From a virus: 62,146 nucleotides of DNA. Made by a program: the position numbers and the translations under genes. This document shows, piece by piece, positions 30,540-38,677 of this stretch. The stretch is from positions 1-62,146 of IMG/VR virus record IMGVR_UViG_3300047311_000415; one strand, written 5' to 3'. Each line of letters starts with the position of its first letter. Within the stretch, counting starts at the first letter, position 1. The notes below the pieces were generated by a model. It ran no database searches and was not told the origin of the DNA. It saw nothing but the letters and a program-made list of their open reading frames with translations.

Positions 30540-31547
30540 ATGGAAGAATATCAGTATTGCGTTTGCATTGGTCGTTTCGAGCCATTTCACCTTGCACATC
30601 ATGAGCTTATCAAAGACGCTCTGAGTCATGCAAAGACTGCGCTAGTTGTTATTGGTAGTGCTCATAAAGCCCGTACCATTCAGAATCCTTGGACCGCTGA
30701 TGAGCGAGAGGCAATGATTGTCGCCGCTCTTACAGAAGAGGAAAGGGCACGAGTCAAGTTCTATCATGTTCGTGACTACTTCTACACCAACAACCGTTGG
30801 TTGTCTGAAGTTCAGCGAATTATTACTGAAGCCACTGATGGAATTGAAGATGACCAGATTTGCCATATCGGTGAGAAAGAGAACGATGAATGGTTCCCTC
30901 AGTGGGACTTCTTCGAGATGCGCAATCTAGATCGAATGCCACATGCAACTCGCATTCGCACCTTGTATTTCACTCACGATATTGCCTATAAGAACCATCT
31001 GGACTCCCCAGTTGTTGAAATCTTAGAGAACTTCAAAACAACTCCGGCCTTCAAAATCTTGAAAGATGAGTATGATCATATCAGAAGTTATCGTACTGCC
31101 TGGGATGGTGCGCCTTTTGCTCCAACTTTCGTTACAGTTGACTGTGTGGTTATTCGCAGCGGTCATGTACTGACAGTTCGTCGAAAGGGCAGTCCTGGTC
31201 GAGGTTTGATTGCTCTTCCTGGTGGATTCTTGAACCAGAAGGAAACTATTCTTGAGGGAGCCCTTCGAGAATTGAAGGAAGAGACTGGCATCAAGGTTTC
31301 CAAAGAGGAATTGGAAAAGTCTATCACCGAACAGAAAGTGTTCGACTATCCCGATCGTTCCCTGCGTGGCCGAACGATTACACATGCGTTTCTTATCGAT
31401 CTTGCTAACGGCCCACTTCCTGTTGTGAAAGGTATGGATGATGCCGATAAGGCATGGTGGATGTCTCTAAGCGACTTGGCAACGAGAGAAGCTGAGTTCT
31501 TTGAAGATCATTTCCACATCATTTCACACTTCGTCAACAAGTTCTAA
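30540..31547 (+). CDS. nadM: Bifunctional NMN adenylyltransferase / Nudix hydrolase
   Basis: 335 residues in two domains. Residues 1-175: nucleotidyltransferase with CIGRFEPFHLAHHELI (HxxH-type ATP site) and NPWTADEREAMI, as in NadM. Residues about 195-335: Nudix domain with GGFLNQKE then RELKEETGI. The first half makes NAD+ from NMN and ATP; the second, in cellular homologs, hydrolyses ADP-ribose or related compounds. With the NAMPT at 31808 this forms the two-step NAD+ route from nicotinamide that phages use to rebuild NAD+ after host depletion (the NARP2 type in the literature). It shares its leader structure with NAMPT. Confidence 0.96.
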   Translation: MEEYQYCVCIGRFEPFHLAHHELIKDALSHAKTALVVIGSAHKARTIQNPWTADEREAMIVAALTEEERARVKFYHVRDYFYTNNRWLSEVQRIITEATDGIEDDQICHIGEKENDEWFPQWDFFEMRNLDRMPHATRIRTLYFTHDIAYKNHLDSPVVEILENFKTTPAFKILKDEYDHIRSYRTAWDGAPFAPTFVTVDCVVIRSGHVLTVRRKGSPGRGLIALPGGFLNQKETILEGALRELKEETGIKVSKEELEKSITEQKVFDYPDRSLRGRTITHAFLIDLANGPLPVVKGMDDADKAWWMSLSDLATREAEFFEDHFHIISHFVNKF

Positions 31548-31556
31548 GGAGGTCTT

Positions 31557-31763
31557 ATGGAAAATTATGTTTGTTCAGTTTGTGGAGCAGCCGCCTACTA
31601 TGACGGCCGCTGTGGAGATGGCCCAATCCTAATGTGTGGTTGTAACAAAGGGCAATGGATTAATGATGGCCGTGGCGGCTATTATGACAATCCAAGGAAT
31701 GCGCAACCAGTTCCAGAACCACCTTTTGTGGATTATGGTTCCAGAGATCGTCGTGACTGGTAA
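31557..31763 (+). CDS. Small zinc-ribbon protein, 68 aa
   Basis: AAGGAGG precedes the ATG. CSVC (6-9) and CGC (27-29) with another Cys form a zinc-knuckle-like head; the rest is Gly/Tyr/Pro-rich and likely disordered. It sits between the two NAD+ synthesis genes. Unknown role. Confidence 0.7.
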   Translation: MENYVCSVCGAAAYYDGRCGDGPILMCGCNKGQWINDGRGGYYDNPRNAQPVPEPPFVDYGSRDRRDW

Positions 31764-31804
31764 AATTCCCAGAGAGGGAATTCCAAAACAAATACGGAGA
31801 GTAT
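31764..31804 (+). promoter_or_regulatory. Two-hairpin leader of the NAMPT gene
   Basis: Hairpin 1: AATTCCC (31764-31770), loop AGAGA, GGGAATT (31776-31782). Hairpin 2: ATAC (31792-31795), loop GGAGA, GTAT (31801-31804), again with the Shine-Dalgarno in the loop and ATG at 31808. No U-tract follows hairpin 1, so it is not a standard terminator. Compared with 30494-30535, both hairpins keep their loops and pairing while the stem bases change. Confidence 0.6.
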
Positions 31805-31807
31805 ATC

Positions 31808-33223
31808 ATGAATACAACATACACCGAGGAAAACTTCCTCATTGACACCGATAGTTATAAAGTAAGCCATTACCTACAGTACCCGCCCGGCACAACTTCG
31901 ATGTTTAGCTACATCGAATCCCGTGGTGGAGACTACAAGAAGACAGTGTTCTTCGGTTTGCAGTATTACCTCAAGAAGTACCTCAGTCACCGTGTGACGG
32001 TTGAGGAAGTTGAGGAAGCCAAAGAGTTCTTCGAGGCTCATGGTGAACCCTTCAACTACGAAGGTTGGATGTATATCGCCAAGGATCTTGGTGGTAAGTT
32101 GCCGGTTCGTATTCGAGCTGTGCCCGAGGGTAGCGTAGTTCCTACTCACAATATCTTAGTCAGTATCGAATCTACTGATCCCAAAGTCTTTTGGGTGGTC
32201 TCCTGGGTCGAAACAATGCTACTTAGGGTCTGGTATCCTATCAACGTAGCAACCAGGAGTCACAAAATTAGACAGATCATCTTAGAAGCCTTGCAAGTCT
32301 CGGCAGATGATCCAGAAGCAGAAATCAATTTCAAGCTGCACGATTTCGGTAGTCGAGGCGTTTCGTCTCAGGAATCGGCAATGATTGGTGGCGCTGCTCA
32401 CTTGGTCAACTTCATGGGTTCTGATACTGTCGTTGGTGTGCGATGCGCCAACAAATTCTACAACACCAAGATGGCGGGTTTCAGTATCCCGGCCATGGAG
32501 CATAGCTCTGTTACCTCTTGGGGTAAGGACCATGAAGCAGATGCCTATCGCAACATGCTTCAGAAAACTGCTAAACCAGGCGGCCTAGTTGCCTGCGTAA
32601 GCGACTCCTACAATCTGTGGAACGCTTGCTCTAACCTATGGGGCAAAGAACTGAAGGATGAAGTTATCAAGTCGGGAGCCACTGTGGTTATTCGTCCTGA
32701 CTCTGGAGATCCTTCCAGTGTGGTACTCCGTACCGTTCAGTTGCTTGAAGAAAAGTTTGGGTCCACTGTCAACAGCAAGGGATTCAAAGTTCTCAACAAC
32801 GTGCGCGTTATCCAGGGAGACGGCATCAATGAAGACTCCATCCAGGAGATTCTGAACAATTTGTTGGACCATGCTTACAGCGCCAGCAACATTGCTTTTG
32901 GTATGGGTGGTGCTCTATTGCAGCAGCACAATCGTGACACCTTGAAATTCGCTATGAAGTGCAGCCACATCTACCGTACGGTACATGGTGAGCAGGTTTC
33001 AGTGGATGTTTTCAAGGACCCGATTACTGACCATGGTAAAGTCAGCAAAGCTGGTCGTTTGGACCTCATTCGTGATATGTCAGGCAACTGGTCTACTGTT
33101 ACTTTAGGTGACCGAGATCATCACCTCTTGACGGTAATGGAGACGGTATATGAGAATGGTGAGGTTCTGGTGAACGAGACGTTTGATCGTATTCGCGCCC
33201 GGGCCATGGGAGAAAATGTATGA
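31808..33223 (+). CDS. nadV: Nicotinamide phosphoribosyltransferase (NAMPT)
   Basis: 471 residues, near the 460-490 of the family. It begins LIDTDSYKVSHYLQYPPGTTSMFSYIESRGG, the NAMPT N-terminal signature. VFFGLQYYLKKYL, HDFGSRGVSSQESAMIGGAAHLVNF, GFSIPAMEHSSVTSWG and VIRPDSGDPSSVV carry the active-site Asp, His and phosphate contacts; FGMGGALLQQHNRDT and AMKCSH follow. It converts nicotinamide and PRPP to NMN, which the NadM encoded just upstream turns into NAD+. Its stop overlaps the next start (ATGA). It is the biosynthetic centre of the NAD+/ADP-ribose set in this window. Confidence 0.98.
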   Translation: MNTTYTEENFLIDTDSYKVSHYLQYPPGTTSMFSYIESRGGDYKKTVFFGLQYYLKKYLSHRVTVEEVEEAKEFFEAHGEPFNYEGWMYIAKDLGGKLPVRIRAVPEGSVVPTHNILVSIESTDPKVFWVVSWVETMLLRVWYPINVATRSHKIRQIILEALQVSADDPEAEINFKLHDFGSRGVSSQESAMIGGAAHLVNFMGSDTVVGVRCANKFYNTKMAGFSIPAMEHSSVTSWGKDHEADAYRNMLQKTAKPGGLVACVSDSYNLWNACSNLWGKELKDEVIKSGATVVIRPDSGDPSSVVLRTVQLLEEKFGSTVNSKGFKVLNNVRVIQGDGINEDSIQEILNNLLDHAYSASNIAFGMGGALLQQHNRDTLKFAMKCSHIYRTVHGEQVSVDVFKDPITDHGKVSKAGRLDLIRDMSGNWSTVTLGDRDHHLLTVMETVYENGEVLVNETFDRIRARAMGENV

Positions 33224-33498
33224 AGGTCGTATCATCACCCGACATTACTGGATGGAAACAGACATGCAAGTGTTTTGTTTGCTCCTCTGAACTAGAAGTG
33301 GGAGCTGATGATCTTCGTCACAGAATAGAGAAGAAATGGTATAGTGGCCGTGATTTTGATGACGGATACTATAGCGATTACGATTATTGGTATGTTGATT
33401 GCCCAATGTGCAAAAAACAAGTCGCTGTAAGAGAAGGCGACATACCTTATCTTCTCAAAGAGAAAGTCCGAGAAAGATCAAAAGTCAAATCCAAATGA
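33220..33498 (+). CDS. Zinc-ribbon protein, 92 aa
   Basis: Coupled to NAMPT by a 4-nt overlap. CFVC (18-21) and CPMC (63-66) form a zinc ribbon around an acidic/Tyr-rich insert (DDGYYSDYDYWYVD); the C-terminus is basic. Unknown function. Confidence 0.75.
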   Translation: MKVVSSPDITGWKQTCKCFVCSSELEVGADDLRHRIEKKWYSGRDFDDGYYSDYDYWYVDCPMCKKQVAVREGDIPYLLKEKVRERSKVKSK

Positions 33499-34061
33499 TC
33501 TATGCTGTAAGTTTCAAGCATACCATCCCTGAAGATGCCTTGTCCATGGACGTGACCTCTAGGTCTAATACTTGGGGAAGGCACCTCAGTCCTTTCAATC
33601 TGGGGCCGGTAGACCTCTATGATGGATACGTAGCGAAAAACATTGAGAACGCATTTCAATTCTCAAGAGTTTATCCAGAGTATTCTACAGTAGATGGTTT
33701 GCCGTCCTCTCATTATTGGGAGTGGGCGAAGACTGGTTGGGCCGAATCTAAACCCATCAAGTATCCAATGGGTGTCTGGAACAAACATTTGTATCATTGG
33801 TGGGATGGCAAGAAGATTAACGGGATAGAAGCTCAAAACCAAATCTTCTTACCGCTTTATAAGAAGGCCGTTATCAAGATACCGGCGTTTGAGAAGCTAA
33901 AGTATTTTTACGAAAACTCAAAACAAGACATTTACTTGATCGATTTTGAGGGGTATAATCATCGTTATCTGGAGAAAACCTGGGATCAGGTTGTCAACGA
34001 TCCTGACCGTCCTGTAGGGCAGGCGTTTGCTCTCTGCATGATATTAGAGGGTTATCTATGA
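33495..34061 (+). CDS. Uncharacterised conserved protein, possibly NADAR-like
   Basis: 188 residues; start at the ATG overlapping the preceding TGA. Blocks such as LSPFNLGPVDLYDG, NIENAFQFSRVYPEY, KYPMGVW, AQNQIFLPLYKKAV, FEKLKYF and LIDFEGYNHR look like a conserved enzyme family. By eye the order of LSxF, ENAxQFxxV and the late D-x-x-G resembles NADAR domains (LSNF, EHxYQxxK, D-x-x-W-G), as in the clear NADAR at 51250. The similarity is weak, but the gene is two places after NAMPT in the same overlapping unit. Function should be treated as unknown. Confidence 0.6.
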   Translation: MIYAVSFKHTIPEDALSMDVTSRSNTWGRHLSPFNLGPVDLYDGYVAKNIENAFQFSRVYPEYSTVDGLPSSHYWEWAKTGWAESKPIKYPMGVWNKHLYHWWDGKKINGIEAQNQIFLPLYKKAVIKIPAFEKLKYFYENSKQDIYLIDFEGYNHRYLEKTWDQVVNDPDRPVGQAFALCMILEGYL

Positions 34062-34360
34062 AAAAGACTAAGACCTGGCATGAACAACTAGATGAGATTG
34101 TAATTGACAACATCTTTGGGCACAACGTAGAGTGGGATGTTAAAGATGTACGAAAGTATATTCTTGGATTAGAAGAACTCGGTGCCGCCAATATCAAGAT
34201 TATGGATTTGGACAGCATGCGATTTGAATTGCCGGCCGAACAAAATCAAGCCGAACTCCTAATGTTCATTCTGACAGGTGGAGGCCGCAATGGCCGAATG
34301 CCATCTTCTGTTGATCATAACAAAAAGAAGAGTACTCTAACTCTGAATTTTGATTGGTAA
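34058..34360 (+). CDS. Hypothetical protein, 100 aa
   Basis: A 4-nt ATGA overlap with the previous gene. Helical N-terminus (WHEQLDEIVIDNIFGH) and a beta C-terminus ending STLTLNFDW. No family is recognised. Confidence 0.7.
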   Translation: MKKTKTWHEQLDEIVIDNIFGHNVEWDVKDVRKYILGLEELGAANIKIMDLDSMRFELPAEQNQAELLMFILTGGGRNGRMPSSVDHNKKKSTLTLNFDW

Positions 34361-34364
34361 TCCA

Positions 34365-34670
34365 ATGATGACCATTGACGAAGAAGTTGAGCGTTTGATT
34401 GCTTTCTTATCGCATCCAGCAGGATTCGATGTAGATTTGGGTGGGACTCTTTGTATTCGCCCTATAGATGAATGTTCTCCGCCTGAGCACTGGGAAGTTG
34501 ATTGGATAGAAAATCCTTATGCTGAAGTTTCCCCAGCATTCGCTTATGAATACCATAAAGCATTCCCTTCTTTACAAGAAGCGGCCCAATTCTTTGTAGA
34601 AAAAAGACGATATTTGTGTTGTGGATTAGATTTTGAAGCTGAACAAATGAAAGAAGAAACGCATGAGTAG
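34365..34670 (+). CDS. Hypothetical acidic protein, 101 aa
   Basis: Start taken at the double ATG (34365/34368). An upstream in-frame TTG would overlap the previous gene. Contains DVDLGGTLCIRPIDE and a helical C-terminus. Overlaps the next gene by 8 nt. Confidence 0.65.
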   Translation: MMTIDEEVERLIAFLSHPAGFDVDLGGTLCIRPIDECSPPEHWEVDWIENPYAEVSPAFAYEYHKAFPSLQEAAQFFVEKRRYLCCGLDFEAEQMKEETHE

Positions 34671-35580
34671 CGTATTACTTGGTACTGCGATTGGTGACGC
34701 CTTGGGTGTTCCGTTTGAAACTAAGCTGGCCAACTATGAGCTGCTTGTTGGTTGGGACGGTGAAACATTCTTAGGTAGCGAACATCATCGGCTCAAGCCT
34801 GGGCAATATTCTGATGACACTCAGATGAGTCTGATGGTAGCTGAATCTCTGATTGAGAATCATGGATTCAACCCAGATGACTTGGCAGAGCGCTATGTTG
34901 AATGGATTACCTCTGGACGAGCTAGGGGGTATGGTAAAACTACTATGTTGGCCATTCAGAATCTTCTCAAGGGTAAACACTGGAGCGAATCTGGTATTGC
35001 TGGTTCATATGGAAATGGTACCGCTATGCGTGCCGCACCATTTGGAGTTTACTTCCGCAATGATTTAAAGTCGCTTGTTAGTATCTGTAAGATGGATAGT
35101 GGAATTACTCATGCTTCTGATGAGGCTGAGGCCGGTTCGATTGCTATTGGTTTAGCGGCAGCTTATGCAGTCAATAGAGAGAAGGAAGGTTTGCTGGAAG
35201 AATTGTGGAAGATTTTGCCGGACAGCAAAGTTAAAAGTATCGTTTACAGCCTTGACTCTTTGATCGATTCTCCTTACATTACGCCGGAGCAGGCACTTCG
35301 TGTGATTGGAACTAAAGCCGATGTTCGACAAACTGTTCCAGCCGCCCTATATTGCTTCCTCAAATTCCAAACTTATGGAGAAGCAGTAGAGGCCGCCATT
35401 AGAGCTGGTGGCGATACTGATACTACTGCTGCTATTGTAGGCGCATTGTTTGCTGCTAGAGATGGCACGACAGATATTCAGGAATCTTGGATTAGTGGCG
35501 TAGAAGAATCCAGCAGACTTATTGAGCTAGATAGCCAGCTTTACAACAGATCAAACGACTCATTTCTCAAACGAGGTTAA
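34663..35580 (+). CDS. ADP-ribosylglycohydrolase (DraG/ARH family), copy 2
   Basis: 305 residues with LLGTAIGDALGVPFE, YSDDTQMS, GNGTAMRAAPFGVYF, and AGGDTDTTAAIVGA, the full set of metal-binding motifs. It is collinear with copy 1 at 3062 (about one third identical by eye), including DGxF/DGETF spacing and the GITH segment. Its place in the NAMPT unit supports a role in returning ADP-ribose to the pool or removing ADP-ribose from phage or host molecules. Two copies suggest different substrates. Confidence 0.95.
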   Translation: MSSVLLGTAIGDALGVPFETKLANYELLVGWDGETFLGSEHHRLKPGQYSDDTQMSLMVAESLIENHGFNPDDLAERYVEWITSGRARGYGKTTMLAIQNLLKGKHWSESGIAGSYGNGTAMRAAPFGVYFRNDLKSLVSICKMDSGITHASDEAEAGSIAIGLAAAYAVNREKEGLLEELWKILPDSKVKSIVYSLDSLIDSPYITPEQALRVIGTKADVRQTVPAALYCFLKFQTYGEAVEAAIRAGGDTDTTAAIVGALFAARDGTTDIQESWISGVEESSRLIELDSQLYNRSNDSFLKRG

Positions 35581-35582
35581 TC

Positions 35583-35867
35583 GTGGAAAAAAGAAGTTCT
35601 GAACCCAAAGAAACAACATTGCAAATCAAGTTCGCTAATGAGGCAGCCGCTGCCCATTTTGCGTTATGGTTGTGCGAATCCGGCGAACAGCAATACTGGG
35701 ACTGGATGGAATACCGCGAGGACGATGAAGAGGGTGATATTACTGCCACCAGTTTCCATTACCATGGCGAAGAAGATGAAACCAAAGAGCGGACTGATCC
35801 AGAGCGCTACGGCGAATTCATGTGTGATAATATCATCAGGACAACTACTGGTCGTTTGGACAGATAA
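35583..35867 (+). CDS. Hypothetical acidic protein, 94 aa
   Basis: GTG start 2 nt after the previous stop. A KFANEAAAAHFALWLCESGEQ helix and a strongly acidic C-terminal half. The end overlaps the helicase start by 1 nt. Unknown. Confidence 0.65.
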   Translation: MEKRSSEPKETTLQIKFANEAAAAHFALWLCESGEQQYWDWMEYREDDEEGDITATSFHYHGEEDETKERTDPERYGEFMCDNIIRTTTGRLDR

Positions 35868-37360
35868 TGCCAAAGAAGGTAAGCAAATTCCCACCTAAGA
35901 AGCCCGACAATTCTCATCTCCGCATAGCTGCGCCTAAAAGGAATTGGTCGAAGTTTCAGAAAGACATTTTCCGAGACATCAATAGTGGTGTCGGGCATAC
36001 TGTTGTTATCGCTAGGGCTGGATCTGGAAAGACCTCTACCATTGTAGAAGGTTTCAAGTATCTACCTAAAGGTAAGAAGACTTTGATGGTGGCCTTCAAC
36101 AAGGCTATTGCTGAAGAACTAAAGCAACGCGCCCCATCCTACGTGGATGTCATGACCCTTCACTCTTTGGGTTTCCGCGCTATCAAGCTGGCTTTTGGAG
36201 CTGATGTTATCCTAGAGAATGACAAGTGCAGCGAACTAATCAAGACACTCATTGGTGACGACTACGATATGTGGGAAGTCAATCAGAGTATTGCTAAGTG
36301 CGTTTCTCTGTGCAAAGGATTTCTAGTAGATACTCCAACTAGAATTGGCGACTTGATTGATAAGTTTGGTATTGAGATATTTGACTATTCTCGTGAGAAG
36401 TTTATCGAATTAGTCATCAAAACTTTAGGACTGTGCAAAGCTAAGAAAAACGTCATTGATTTTGACGACATGATTTGGTTCCCGTTTGTTTATCGATTGA
36501 ACGTTGGAAAGTTTGATGTTGTCTTTGTTGACGAGGCTCAGGATTTGAATGCGGCTCAGATGGCAATGGTTCTTTCCGCCAATAAAATGGATGGCAGGAT
36601 TATTGCTGTAGGTGACCCGGCCCAGAGCATTTATCAGTTCCGAGGAGCTGATAGTGAGGCCATGCCCAATTTTGTCACCAAACTGAATGCTAAGACCCTG
36701 CCACTGTCGGTGACCTACCGTTGCCCGAAGAAGGTGGTAGCACTAGCTCAGGAAGTTGTACCTGACATTGAGGCGGCCGATGGCGCCCCTGATGGGCTGG
36801 TAGAGGAGGTGCCAGCAGAACAAATTCTTAAATTGGTACAGGCGGGCGACTTCGTTCTTTCTAGGACCAATGCCCCACTTATCAAACACTGTATGGCCCT
36901 GCTACGAGCCGGCATCCCTGCCAATATCCAAGGAAGAGATGTTGGGTCCAATCTACAATACTTTATCAAAAAGTCCAAAGCAAAAACCATAGTTCAATTC
37001 ATAGCATATGTAAATGCCTGGAGAGAACAAGAGGTTAAAAGACTTTTAGGTGAAAAGAAAGACCCAATTGCAACAGTAGATAAAGCGGAATGCTTACTGA
37101 ACCTCTGTGAAGGAACCCTTACAATTAAGGGCCTGAAAGAGACAATAGAAAAGCTTTTCAATGATACTGATGATCATGCTAAAGTTATATTTTCAACGAC
37201 TCATAAAGCCAAAGGTCTGGAACGCAATCGTGTCTTTATTCTCACCAGCACCTACCGATACGGACCGGGAGTAGAGGGCGAAGAGGCTAATTTGTGGTAT
37301 GTAGCGGTAACTCGTAGCAAAAATGAATTGTATCTGGTAAAGAAATACTTGAAGCAATAA
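35867..37360 (+). CDS. UvrD/Rep-like superfamily 1 helicase
   Basis: 497 residues with SF1A motifs in order: Q-motif region (WSKFQKDIF), I ARAGSGKTST, Ia-like TLHSLGFRA, II VFVDEAQDL, III GDPAQSIYQFRGA, IV VTYRCP, V STTHKAKGLE and VI WYVAVTRSKNELY. Shorter than UvrD because the 1B/2B insertions are reduced, as in small phage/viral members. A 3'-5' DNA translocase for replication or recombination is likely. Confidence 0.95.
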   Translation: MPKKVSKFPPKKPDNSHLRIAAPKRNWSKFQKDIFRDINSGVGHTVVIARAGSGKTSTIVEGFKYLPKGKKTLMVAFNKAIAEELKQRAPSYVDVMTLHSLGFRAIKLAFGADVILENDKCSELIKTLIGDDYDMWEVNQSIAKCVSLCKGFLVDTPTRIGDLIDKFGIEIFDYSREKFIELVIKTLGLCKAKKNVIDFDDMIWFPFVYRLNVGKFDVVFVDEAQDLNAAQMAMVLSANKMDGRIIAVGDPAQSIYQFRGADSEAMPNFVTKLNAKTLPLSVTYRCPKKVVALAQEVVPDIEAADGAPDGLVEEVPAEQILKLVQAGDFVLSRTNAPLIKHCMALLRAGIPANIQGRDVGSNLQYFIKKSKAKTIVQFIAYVNAWREQEVKRLLGEKKDPIATVDKAECLLNLCEGTLTIKGLKETIEKLFNDTDDHAKVIFSTTHKAKGLERNRVFILTSTYRYGPGVEGEEANLWYVAVTRSKNELYLVKKYLKQ

Positions 37361-37377
37361 TCTAGCATTTAGCTGAG

Positions 37378-38622
37378 ATGACTCGCTATAAAATGGTTGC
37401 CAGGGATTTCAATTCTAATCCCACACAATATCGTACTTGGGTAGTGGATGGTACGCCTGATTTTGACGGATATTACTATACCGGCTACAAATCAGGCCCT
37501 AGCCAGTTTACTGAAGTAGTAGCCTATGCTATTAACGACGGGTATGCTGTAGTAGATTTCAATCTACCAAATCCCACTTCTTGGACGGTAATAACCGACC
37601 AATTAGGTTGGGATTTTCCTGTTCGTAAGGTTTTGCCATTCCCTCCAGACGACTCAGCTATGTGTATCCTCGATGGGTACATCTATTTGTTTGGTGGAAA
37701 AATCACCAATAAGATTTTCCGTGCCCGAGTTGAAAATCCAGCCGACTGGATTGATACCGGAGCTACCCTACCAAACAATCTGTATGGTTCCTCCTTAGCC
37801 GTTATTGATGGCTACATTTACCTTTTTGGTGGCAACACAGGCGCCTTCTTGGGTCTTGATGCGCTAGATAACATCTACTCCGCTCCAGTCAATGATCCTC
37901 TTACTTGGACCGACCATGGGTCGCTATTGCCACGTAAGTTACATTACTCGGCACTAGGTATGGATGGCTATCAGCTATATCTATTTGGCGGTAAAGGAAT
38001 CAATAGAGCTTTAGATACCATTTTTACAGCCTCTACTACTGATCCTCTTACCTGGACTGACACCGGAGCCACACTACCATACGACGTATATGGCGCTATC
38101 CTGGCGGAAGTCAATAACAACTGGATGTTGTTCGGTGGGTTACTAGATCCAGACTCTCCAACTAACACTATTATTTCGGCTCCTGTCAGCACCCCATTAG
38201 TCTGGGGACTAACTGGCCTGTTACCGGGGTCTACCGCTTTTGGTCAGTTCGTTAATGTTGGTGGAGATGGTTACATCTTCGGACCAGTAGTAGGAACAGG
38301 AACCACTTTCACCCCTATATTGCAGTGTAACCTAAGCGATCCTAATGCTTGGGTGTATACTCAAAAAACAATTCCTGGAGTCATATCTCATTCTTCGTTG
38401 GCCGTCATTTACGATAGACTTTGGTTATTTGGTGGAAGCGGATTGACAGCAATATTTACCTGCAATCAGATTTTGAAATATGTGCCAAGCGCTCCTAAAG
38501 CAGCTAATTATGGAAACATAACTCGCACTACTGTTCAATCTACAGACAATTTGCACAGCCCATATCAGGCACTATGTATACCATGGTGGTGCACTGATTT
38601 TCCATTCTTCAATCGCCCGTAA
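37378..38622 (+). CDS. Kelch-like beta-propeller protein, plus strand
   Basis: 414 residues. After about 65 N-terminal residues rich in Tyr and Asn, at least five kelch-type blades appear: DGYIYLFGGKI, DGYIYLFGGNT, DGYQLYLFGGKG, NNWMLFGGLL, YDRLWLFGGSG, each followed by WxDxGxxLP segments. It ends with an aromatic tail (IPWWCTDFPFF). No signal peptide. It differs from the minus-strand kelch at 16037 in blade consensus. Possible roles are receptor or glycan binding on the virion, or intracellular protein binding. Confidence 0.85.
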   Translation: MTRYKMVARDFNSNPTQYRTWVVDGTPDFDGYYYTGYKSGPSQFTEVVAYAINDGYAVVDFNLPNPTSWTVITDQLGWDFPVRKVLPFPPDDSAMCILDGYIYLFGGKITNKIFRARVENPADWIDTGATLPNNLYGSSLAVIDGYIYLFGGNTGAFLGLDALDNIYSAPVNDPLTWTDHGSLLPRKLHYSALGMDGYQLYLFGGKGINRALDTIFTASTTDPLTWTDTGATLPYDVYGAILAEVNNNWMLFGGLLDPDSPTNTIISAPVSTPLVWGLTGLLPGSTAFGQFVNVGGDGYIFGPVVGTGTTFTPILQCNLSDPNAWVYTQKTIPGVISHSSLAVIYDRLWLFGGSGLTAIFTCNQILKYVPSAPKAANYGNITRTTVQSTDNLHSPYQALCIPWWCTDFPFFNRP

Positions 38623-38677
38623 TTTAGCAAATAGCGCGGGGGTTGACTTCACGCTGACAATGATTAGGATTTGTATT

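Noticed and set aside
38643-38670. TTGACT, 16-nt spacer, TAGGAT promoter before Pth2
   Set aside because: TAGGAT is better explained as the Shine-Dalgarno of the ATG at 38678, and transcription would start at the start codon.
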